Assembly (NCBI GenBank): GCA_037953745.1
Contig: JBAKBP010012368.1
Location: forward strand, 1-64,000
Direction: 5' to 3'
Length of the DNA stretch: 64,000 bases
Origin: Lithodes maja
Lineage: Eukaryota; Arthropoda; Malacostraca; Decapoda; Lithodidae
Within the stretch, counting starts at the first letter, position 1, and each line of letters begins with the position of its first letter. Position numbers and translations under genes: made by a program. The notes under the pieces were generated by a model. The model was given only the letters and a program-made list of their open reading frames with translations, did not search any database and was not told the origin of the DNA. Shown here in pieces: positions 53,692 through 62,173 of this stretch.

Positions 53692-54490
53692 CAGGGTGTC
53701 AAACGACGCAGTTTTTTTGAGTGATAACGCAAATGAACTTTTTGTATAGGCCTAGCCTAATGATAACAGAAACTCCCCCATAACTAGCGGCGCGCAACAT
53801 AAGTCGAGTATAATAAATCTGGACTATCTGGCGGCGCTCGACATAGGTCGTGTGGCAATTTCAGCACGTAATGTTGCTGAGAGAGAGAGACAAGTGGTGG
53901 CAGGAGAGTAGCGAGCGTATGACTGCTCCAGACCACCGCGGCGAACCTCCTCCCTCCCTCTCTCACTCGCTACATACGGAATTGTATGGGGAAAGTGCCG
54001 CATTACATGCTTTTTGCACTCGCGTTGCGCGGTTGTTGCAAGAAAACTAGCCATCATAAAAGGATCGTTATGGTGTCATTGGAAAGCTCTGTTTATGCCC
54101 TTTCAGGGATAGATACTTGTTTTACGCTCTGGCTCTTATTTAGGCATGAAAATGATCACGTAAACAGCCCTATTTTGGCTAAAAACACCCCGCTGGGCGG
54201 TACATATAAATAAACCGCTAGCCCGCTAATCTAGTGTTAAGAAACAAAAAAGGTAGCCTAGGCCTAAATTGACATAATTTTGGTCTCCTTTCCATCTTGA
54301 TTGCTTTTAGATTGCAGGAAATACTGTTTTAGACACCTAAATTCTCAAAAAAATCATGAGGCATGATGAGGGGGCATGCCCCCGGACCCCCCCTAGAGCT
54401 CGCGCCTTCGCCGCTCCGTCGCGCTATAATGATAACAAAATAATAAACCATAATGATAACACAATTCATATTTTGTGGATTGACACCCTG
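53692..54490. mobile_element. hAT-like MITE copy carrying a TTAA element
   Basis: Termini CAGGGTGTCAA and TTGACACCCTG as at 49,728, and the same interior (tgcccccggacccc… cgctccgtcgcgctataat). The copy is split by a TTAA-type insertion at 53,784-54,236. Flanks cgggcgtt and cgggcgta are similar but three bases offset, so the 8-bp duplication is only probable. Confidence 0.7.
53784..54236. mobile_element. TTAA-type element inside the hAT-like MITE, 453 bp
   Basis: Bounded by ATAA (53,780-53,783, apparently a mutated TTAA) and TTAA (54,237-54,240). The uninterrupted MITE at about 49,805-49,822 shows the empty site with TTAAgaaac. It contains sequence complementary to the element at 1903-2380 (gctctggctcttatttaggc against the 1990 region). 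Right end ccccgctgggcgg resembles that of 44,143-45,163. Confidence 0.65.
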
Positions 54491-54611
54491 CGGGCGTATG
54501 GTCGTCATTGTTTACATAGGGCGATCGCCGCGGTCGCACTTAGGCCTACGTTCCCGTCTATTTCGACGCTATATTTTCTGCTATTTGCCCCCTGTCATTA
54601 CTACATGAATA

Positions 54612-54646
54612 CTAGGTTAGGTTAGGTTAGGTTAGGTTAGGTTAAA
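54612..54646. repeat. Interstitial (TTAGG)n tract
   Basis: About six perfect head-to-tail TTAGG units, the arthropod telomeric motif. Shorter runs occur at 55,325-55,345, 55,958-55,980, 60,070-60,092 and 60,477-60,507. These are interstitial; no long array or chromosome end is present. Confidence 0.85.
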
Positions 54647-55132
54647 ATAGACGGGAACATGATGGGAAAGGTCCGACGCCACTACGCGTAATGTAAACAA
54701 AGATGGCGGTACGCCCGCTCACTAGGCTACATCCTACCCTCCAATTTGACCGCCTAGCCTAATCCTATAGGCTACCCGGTGTCCCGGTCAAAGGTAGGTG
54801 ATATCCTACGCCCGATAACACAACTCTTGCCATGAAAATTAGCCTACCCTAGATTTTAACAATAAACTTACCGGTTGTATTCATCTCCCTTTCATCGTGG
54901 AAGTTGGCTGCCTTAGGCCTAGGCCCCTAGGCCTATTCGATCTTCACTTCTGAAGTTCTGATCTGAAGTCTCTGAATTATTTTCTCATTTCACTTGTAGA
55001 TATTCTGATAACATTCAAGACCTCTTTTGCCGCCTTATTAGAAATAATTTATTAGGGAAAATAGGGACCAATAGACTCGCCATATTTTTCTCATTATAGT
55101 CCGCATGGAGGAATTTCGGGTAATTTTTTTGA
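54647..55132. repeat. Dispersed repeat sequence, no gene
   Basis: Contains a segment related to the foldback family (atgtaaacaaagatggcggtacgcccgc region) and a block at 55,036-55,110 that matches 46,400-46,470. No coding sequence. Confidence 0.4.
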
Positions 55133-55690
55133 AAAGACTCGCAGCGTTATTATACATAATTTATTAGGGAAAGTGAAGCTCTATGGAATCCTTATAATAT
55201 AGGCTACTCACATAGATTCCACTGTGGGAGAATAGTTTTGATAGTTAACTATAGTTTTGATGTAAATACTACCGCAACTACGAATCTTGTTTCCGAGACC
55301 TAGTATATTAACCTAACCAAACAACCTAACCTAACCTAACCCTAGAGTGCCCACTGCCCTAGACCCAGTACGTGGGATACAACACTCTAGCCCTTGCAAG
55401 TTGCATGCCAGCTACTGTGGGTTCATATATTAGACATACAATAACATCTTTGTAGAACATAACACTTTACCATAGCGAGTGTACTCCATTTCGAACACGT
55501 CCGTAGCAGAGCTCTCAAGATTGCGGGACTGAATTTGTTTACGCGCGGGACTATTTATATCGACAAAATCGAGTTACAAAACTTTATCAAAACTATTCTA
55601 CCACAACGGAATCTATGCGAGTATATTATAAGGATTCCATAGAGCTTCACTTTCCCTAATAAATTATGTATAATAACGCTGCGAGTCTAT
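55133..55690. mobile_element. Inverted-repeat element sharing its end with the Merlin-like locus, 558 bp
   Basis: The left arm from GACTCGCAGCGTTATTATAC (about 55,137) to about 55,240 is complementary to about 55,575-55,690. The right half (55,430-55,690) is also nearly the same as 58,310-58,590 and 58,970-59,250, which lie upstream of Merlin-like coding sequence. It is best explained as an internally deleted, non-autonomous relative of that transposon. Confidence 0.65.
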
Positions 55691-56400
55691 TCGGCGTATT
55701 CGCGATAATTATCGAATTTCGTTATCGACACTTGAAAAAACCCGATTAGGCCTACACCGAAAAATAACACTAAAATAATGTCCCGAACGTAAACAATTTA
55801 AAAACAAAGCATTGAACCCAATGAATCCTTCGACCTGGGTCCTCTTCTTCGTTTTGAAAGATGCGGTGAGTGCGATTCACCCAATAAATGGCTTGAACGT
55901 TACTCACAAAAACGATATTAGCCTAGGCTATATTATATTATATTATATTATATTAGGGTTAGGTTAGGTTAGGTTAGGTTAATCTAATCTAATATAATAT
56001 TTGTACATTTTGGAAGCGTGCATGGCCTCCCCACAATTTTCCTTACCTACTGTAAAAGTGCGATTCACCCAATAAATGGCGCCATTTGACGGAGTATCTT
56101 CAGATTAGGCCTAATGAATAATGGGTAAGTTAATGCGGTAATTATCTTGAATAGACTCGCAGCCTTATTTGAGTGTTTTTTTGGCCAATTGTTTTTGGCA
56201 ATGGTAGTTTTGATGCTATTAGTTATAATTCCACTGTGGGAGAAACCCTATATAACCCCATTATCCAACAATCTTAAGATAACTCCCCCCGATAGTGGGG
56301 AGGGCTATGAAGATCAGGGAAAATGAGGGGTTAAAGTAATATAGTAAAATAATGAAGAATAGGAATGTGTGAAATGCCAAAAATGCCACTTTTCCGAAAT
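55691..56400. repeat. Dispersed repeats, no gene
   Basis: 55,700-55,925 and 56,030-56,135 match 46,490-46,700 and 46,800-46,925. A short tattatattatattata stretch and TTAGG run lie at 55,930-55,980. The remainder is unremarkable. Confidence 0.45.
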
Positions 56401-56990
56401 CCGAGCCAAGTTTTGTCGAAACTTGGCTCGGATTTTCAATAATTTTAGAGACTCAAAAGACCATTTTCTAAAAATCCGAGCCAAGTTTTGTCGAAAGTTG
56501 GCTCGGATTTTGCATAATTTCAGACAGTGAAAAGAGCATTTTCAAAAAATCCGAGCCAAGTTTTGTCGAAAGTTGGCTCGGATTTTCAATAATTTCAGAG
56601 ACTCAAAAGAGCATTTTCTAAAAATCCGAGCCAAGTGTTGTCGAAACTTGGCTCGGATTTTGCATAATTTCAGACACTCAAAAGAGCATTTTCTAAAAAT
56701 CCGAGCCAAGTTTTGTCGAAAGTTGGCTCGGATTGTCCATAATTTCAGAGACTCAAAAGAGCATTTTCTAAAAATCCGAGCCAAGTTTTGTCGAAAGTTG
56801 GCTCGGATTTTGCATAATTTCAGACACTGAAAAGAGCATTTTCTAAAAATCCGAGCCAAGTTTTGTCGAAAGTTGGCTCGGATTTTCAATAATTTCAGAG
56901 ACTCAAAAGCGCATTTTCTAAAAATCCGAGCCAAGTTTTGTCGAAACTTGGCTCGGATTTTGCATAATTTCAGACACTCAACATTCAAGG
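56401..56990. repeat. 75-bp palindromic satellite, eight units, dimeric order
   Basis: Units start exactly every 75 bp (56,401; 56,476; 56,551; 56,626; 56,701; 56,776; 56,851; 56,926). Each begins ccgagccaagttttgtcgaa and forms an imperfect palindrome ATCCGAGCCAA...TTGGCTCGGAT; in units 1, 4 and 8 the AAACTTGG variant extends the arms to 15 bp in units with TTTTG. Odd units carry …AATAATTTCAGAGACTC, even units …GCATAATTTCAGACACT, so the true period is 150 bp. As 75 is a multiple of three, long frames appear on both strands by chance. Confidence 0.95.
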
Positions 56991-57040
56991 AGATTACACC
57001 AGGACTCTTCTTCCCTCTGACCAGGTATAGGCTATCCTAG

Positions 57041-57640
57041 TGTTTACTATCGTATACCCCTTTGAAAGGACATTAGCCTAACCTAACAACCTTACCTAAC
57101 CTAACCTAGTATTATGGGTGCCTAGGTTATAGCCCTTTGAAAGGACATTAGCCTAACCTAACAACCTTACCTAACCTAACCTAGTATTATGGGTGCCTAT
57201 ACCCCTTTGAAAGGACATTAGCCTAACCTAACAACCTTACCTAACCAAACCTAGTATTATGGGTGGGGGCTGCCGCCCCCACACCCCCGCTATTTGACAT
57301 CTTTTTGGTATTATGGGTGCCTATACCCCTTTGAAAGGACATTAGCCTAACCTAACAACCTTACCTAACCTAACCTAGTATTATGGGTGCCTATACCCCT
57401 TTGAAAGGACATTAGCCTAACCTAACAACCTTACCTAACCTAACCTAGTATTATGGGTAGACCCCCGCTATTTGACATCTTTTTGGTATTATGGGTGCCT
57501 ATACCCCTTTGAAAGGACATTAGCCTAACCTAACAACCTTACCTAACCTAACCTAGTATTATGGGTGCCTATACCCCTTTGAAAGGACATTAGCCTAACC
57601 TAACAACCTTACCTAACCTAACCTAGTCCTAGTATTATGG
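57041..57640. repeat. 70-bp tandem repeat cluster with CCTAA motifs
   Basis: About seven copies of a unit containing ctttgaaaggacattagcct, aacaaccttacctaacctaa and tagtattatgg, interrupted by a G/C palindrome (ggggctgccgcccccacacc) and ctatttgacatctttttgg. Single copies of the unit occur at 50,090 and elsewhere. Non-coding. Confidence 0.9.
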
Positions 57641-57710
57641 GTGGGGGCTGCCGACCCCAAACCCCCGCTATTTGACATCTGTAGACAGATTTTTGGTGTA
57701 TTAATACCAG

Positions 57711-58097
57711 TCAACTAACGTACTGAGGCCAACATCGCACTGAAGGACTACATCTTGATAAGGTAATTTGTTTATGCAGAACCAATACACAAATATTGAG
57801 GACTTTGGGAATGGGGATGTGGGCATTTTCAAAGAATGCGTCTTTCACAGCACTAACATTATACCTACATCGTGATTTCCTGAGTGCATGGTGAACGTAT
57901 TCTTTATTCCGTTTGTCACATCTATACTTCTTTTGTTGTCTATTTTCACTCACTTGCAATTCACTGCCACATGTAGTACACTTACCAGTTGCCAAGACTA
58001 ACTTATGCTGAACAAGAAAATCCCATGTAGCTTCCTTGGTTCGCAAAATGTCCCCCAATTTCTGACAGGAGAGACTACAACCTGCACAAGCGGCCAT
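57711..58097 (-). pseudogene. Merlin/ISXO2-like transposase N-terminal fragment (zinc ribbon)
   Basis: From ATG at 58,097 the minus strand encodes 128 residues: TKEATWDFLVQHKLVLATG, a zinc-ribbon-like CTTCGSELQVSEN...KYRCDKR...SRC, then DAFFENAHIPIPKVLNICVL. The Trp...CxxC...C...C...FFE.S/H...L order is that of the N-terminal part of IS1595/ISXO2-type (Merlin superfamily) transposases. The DDE catalytic domain that should follow is absent; the frame ends at 57,711. A partial duplicate lies at 58,601-58,757. It probably represents a first exon or a truncated gene. Confidence 0.6.
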
Positions 58098-59260
58098 GAC
58101 AGTTACAAATCTGCCGGGCTGTTTGACGTTTCTGTCAGCTGAGAGAAGGAATGGCAACAATATGCGCCGATTCGTGCGCAAGAGCAAATATATGTAATAA
58201 TACTAAAACTACAAGGGAAATGGGAAAGAAAAATGCCAGAAAGGATTGAACAAATACCGGCAAAACTATGAAACATAAATACAAGCACAATGTAATGTTG
58301 CAAATGTGTATATTAGACATACAGTAACATCTTTGTAGAACATAACACTTTACCGTAGCGAGTGTACTCCATTGCGAACACGTCCGTAGCGGAGCTCTCA
58401 AGATTCCGGGAGTGAAGAAGAAGAGTTTGTTTACGCGCGGGACTCTATTTTTATCGACATAATCGAGAATTACAAAACTTATCAAAACTATTCTACCACA
58501 ACGGAATCTATGTGAGTATATTATAAGGATTCCATAGAGCTTCACTTTCCCTAATAAATTATGTATAATAACGCTGCGAGTCTATTCGGGATAATTATCC
58601 TATTTTCACTCACTTGCAATTCACTGCCACATGTACTACACTTACCAGTTGCCAAGACTAACTTATGCTGAACAAGAAAATCCCATGTAGCTTCCTTGGT
58701 TCGCAAAATGTCCCCCAATTTCTGACAGGAGAGACTACAACCTGCACAAGCGGCCATGACAGTTACAAATCTGCCGGGCTGTTTGACGTTTCTGTCAGCT
58801 GAGAGAAGGAATGGCAACAATATGCGCCGATTCGTGCGCAAGAGCAAATATATGTAATAATACTAAAACTACAAGGGAAATGGGAAAGAAAAATGCCAGA
58901 AAGGATTGAACAAATACCGGCAAAACTATGAAACATAAATACAAGCACAATGTAATGTTGCAAATGTGTATATTAGACATACAGTAACATCTTTGTAGAA
59001 CATAACACTTTACCGTAGCGAGTGTACTCCATTGCGAACACGTCCGTAGCGGAGCTCTCAAGATTCCGGGAGTGAAGAAGAAGAGTTTGTTTACGCGCGG
59101 GACTCTATTTTTATCGACATAATCGAGAATTACAAAACTTATCAAAACTATTCTACCACAACGGAATCTATGTGAGTATATTATAAGGATTCCATAGAGC
59201 TTCACTTTCCCTAATAAATTATGTATAATAACGCTGCGAGTCTATTCGGGATAATTATCG
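57941..59260. repeat. 660-bp tandem duplication, two near-identical units
   Basis: 57,941-58,600 and 58,601-59,260 align end to end with only a couple of differences noticed (for example tgtagtacac versus tgtactacac, and the last base). Each unit holds the first part of the Merlin-like coding region and its upstream sequence ending in acgctgcgagtctattcggg. The second coding copy keeps 53 residues of the fragment before running into unrelated sequence. Confidence 0.95.
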
Positions 59261-59309
59261 TAAATACTTACTTATACTTGGTCATACTTGGTAGAATTCC
59301 GTCCTCTGT

Positions 59310-59833
59310 GGACGCAGCTAAAGTGGACTTCCGCTGCAGCCAGGCAGCTCCGCAACTCCCTCGTTCCGTCTATTTACTAACGAGTTGGATGCGGTGCTGG
59401 GATATCCTGGTATTGGGGGCTCGTCTGGTACTGTAGCCAGCCATCGGTCCAGCTGACGCTTGAAGGAGTCTGTCGTGACTCCCGTCAGTTCCCGGACGGC
59501 CTTTGGTACAGTATTGAAGAGGCGAGCCCCATTTTTGCTGAAGTTGTTGTGGGCGACTGTTGCTATTTTCTGAGAGGTAGCCTCAGCCCTCTTGATGTAG
59601 CACAGTCGCCCTTTTCTAACGTGATTGTTGATGACTAGTCCCACGTCAGGTACCAGCCCTTCTAGGGTCTTCCACACATAAATCACTAGGTAACGTTCTC
59701 GTCGTCTCTGAAGGGAGTAGAGCCGCAAGCCCGCAACTCCTTCAGGCGTTCCCAGTAGTTCATGTGTTGGAGACCCCAGATCCTGCTGGTGAAGGTCCTC
59801 TGTAGAGACTCCATAGCTGGCAGCAGTATTCCA
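59310..59833 (-). pseudogene. Family H LINE, RT C-terminal fragment
   Basis: The minus strand reads MESLQRTFTSRIWGLQHMNY and WERLKEL (59,745-59,833), then with a frame change near 59,729 LRLYSLQRRRERYLVIYVWK, RLFNTVPKAVRELTG, TDSFKRQLDRWLATVPDEPP and IPGYPSTASNSLV. This is the characteristic end of a non-LTR RT family frequent in marine invertebrates. No catalytic domain is present. It sits directly beside the 660-bp duplication. Confidence 0.7.
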
Positions 59834-59846
59834 CCTTTGGGAGGAC

Positions 59847-60243
59847 CAGTTATACTACCCCCCCACCACCTCCTCCCTTCAAAACACGCCTTTTAGCATG
59901 TTTTTGGATGGTTCAGCAGACGCGGAAACTGAAAAAAACGTATTTTGATAAAAAAATTATCTCCAGCCAGAAGAGTTTTTCAGGTAATTTGTTGTTTTTT
60001 TATTTTTTATTTGATATGCAGTGTTATTTAGGCTAATGCCGAGGACCGTCGCATTTTAGTATTTTTAACATTAACCTAACCTAACCTAACCTGTCTCTGC
60101 GATGGTCTAAACCCAACTCACGTTCCCTGATTATGGGTGCGTGACGGTCTAAACCCAGCACACGTTCCCTGTTTATTGGTTCGCGAAGGTTTTTAATACT
60201 TCAATGTAGGCCTAGGCCTATCTATTTCAAGTCGGTAAATCTA
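59847..60243. repeat. Partial copy of the adjacent TA-flanked element
   Basis: Begins cagttatactacccccc and repeats the left 365 bp of the element that follows (aaaacacgccttttagc… gaggaccgtc… ctaaacccagc). It lacks the right terminus, so it is a truncated or recombined tandem copy. Confidence 0.75.
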
Positions 60244-60708
60244 CAGTTATACTACCCCTCCCCCACCTCCCCCTTTCAAAACACGCCTTTTAGCGTGTTT
60301 TTGGATGGTTCAGCAGACGCGGAAACTGGGAAAAAAAAACGTATTTTGATAAAAATTTATCACCAACCAGATCCGAGTTTTTCAGGTAATTTGTTGTTGT
60401 TTTTTATTTTTTATTTGACATACAGTGTTGTTTAATACCGAGGACCGTCACATTTCAGTATTTTTAACATTAGCCTAACCTAACCTAACTTAACCTAACC
60501 TAACCGAAAACTAACCTGTCTCGAGACCGGTCTAAACCCAGCTCATGTTCCCTGTTTATGGGTTCGCGAAGGTTTGTAATACTTCAATGTATCTATTTCA
60601 AGTCAAATACACATTTCCGCGCATCATCAAACCATACTAAGTCTATTACTAATAATATTAACCCATTAGTACCAACAGAATAGCGACAAAATAGGGGTAG
60701 TATAACTG
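60244..60708. mobile_element. Mariner-type MITE, TA-flanked, 465 bp
   Basis: Termini CAGTTATACTACCCC and GGGGTAGTATAACTG, flanked by TA at 60,242-60,243 and 60,709-60,710, the Tc1/mariner target. The symmetry continues into the flanks (aaatcTA / TAgattt). Non-coding. Confidence 0.75.
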
Positions 60709-60949
60709 TAGATTTATCATAGGCCCAAGTACCGACATTATTTTCATAGGCTAGTGGGACATGCGGGATTCTGGGCAATGTGTCGAAATTGGGGTGCCTC
60801 CTACGTTCTGTAAGGAAGGAGGAATATACGTAGAAACCTAGGAACACCATAGTTACCTGATAAATAGTGAGGATTTGTCTTCACCGGTGACACTAACAAA
60901 CGTTGGAGGTCCCTTTGTCTCTGGATGTCGGGGCCTGGGCTTACTGACT

Positions 60950-61680
60950 ATTCCGCCCTCAGACCATTCCGACTAGAAGATCCCGCCCGCTTAGCTAGGT
61001 CCTTCCCGCCCGAATGTTGTGGGCGGGAAGAGCCAAACATCAATCCTTCCTTGGCTGATTCCGCCTTCTAAGATTAGACCGTCCCGCCCGTTTGTAAGGT
61101 TCGCGTATACCTTAAACTGTGCTTACCTAAATGTGCAATGAAAAAGCCTGTAGCCTTGAAATTTGTAATTGTATCTAACCTTGTGTATATACTGTATATA
61201 TGACGATCAGACTAAAACACACCCATTAATAGGAAAAATCACAACCAATTAATTTGCCAATTGTCCATTTTCAGCCGATGGTGATTAGCATATTTCCCAT
61301 GTTTATAGAAATCAGAAATCAGTAGCGAATAATGGAGTGATCATGAAAACGTGACATTACCCCTTGAGGTTTATGTCACCTTTTTATTAATTCCGGCTGT
61401 CATTAGACTATCTCATACAGCTTAGGAAGGATCTGTGATAGTTGAAATGCTTAAGACTGTCTCGAATAACCTTCCTAATCTGAATACAATTGCCTCATAA
61501 TAGACAACATATATAATGCAATCACGAACCATACAAATGGGCGGGACGGTCTAATCTTGGAGGGCGGAATCAGCCAAGGAAAGATGGATTGCTTGGCTCT
61601 TCCCACCCACAACATTCGGGCGGGAAGGACCTAGCTAAGCGGGCGGGATCTTCTAGTCGGAATGGTCTGAGGACGGGAAT
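60950..61680. mobile_element. Long-TIR element with CCCGCCC motifs, 731 bp
   Basis: About 145-bp arms at 60,950-61,101 and 61,537-61,680 are complementary (cctcagaccattccgactag; gacggtctaatctt). Each arm contains gaatgttgtgggcgggaag, itself part of a smaller palindrome with cttcccgcccg. The 435-bp centre is AT-rich and non-coding. TGAC on both sides may be the target duplication. Confidence 0.75.
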
Positions 61681-62173
61681 GACCTGCTCCCAGGCAGAGC
61701 CTTCTTCTTTAGAACCCGCCCGCAGACCGTGCAGATCCACAGGGCTGACCTTTGTATCGGTACTGGCTCAGAAACGTTAGTAGGAGGGAAAGTTTAGAGT
61801 AGAAGGATAGTTTAAGAGACAGTTTTTTTTTGTGTATAAACCCCTCCCTCACTTCGCGCGCACCTGCCCACCTCTGCATCATAGTATAGTTCTCTAGCTG
61901 GTTTTTCCTTCTCTCTATAATATGCCAGCGTGGCTTTATTTTCTACCCCCTCCCTCCACTTTCTTCTCCTTTATCCCTTTCTCTATCTCTCTGACACATC
62001 CCCTCCCATTTTCTAGTATGACCCACTCCTCTCTCTCATTTCGTTTTCTAAATTCCCCTCCCACCCAGTCCTGTTTTATATTTATCTTCCCCAATCTTTT
62101 TTTGCACTCTCTGTTCCATTTACTTTGCTCGCTCGCCCATCTGTATTTACCTAATTTACCTAATTGTAGTTTA
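61681..62173. other. Pyrimidine-rich sequence, no gene
   Basis: A C/T-rich stretch (61,860-62,120) gives a chance 107-codon frame with low-complexity Ser/Leu/Phe composition. No motif is recognised. Confidence 0.4.

Noticed and set aside
56542..56988. 148-residue frame of 25-residue repeats (and a plus-strand partner), looking like a repeat protein
   Set aside because: The 75-bp satellite unit is a multiple of three, so both strands stay open by arithmetic. The unit is a DNA palindrome and shows no codon-like constraint.
58135..59205. Two copies of a 136-residue hydrophobic frame
   Set aside because: They are identical only because of the 660-bp duplication, and lie in the non-coding upstream part of the Merlin-like unit. 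No motif is recognisable.
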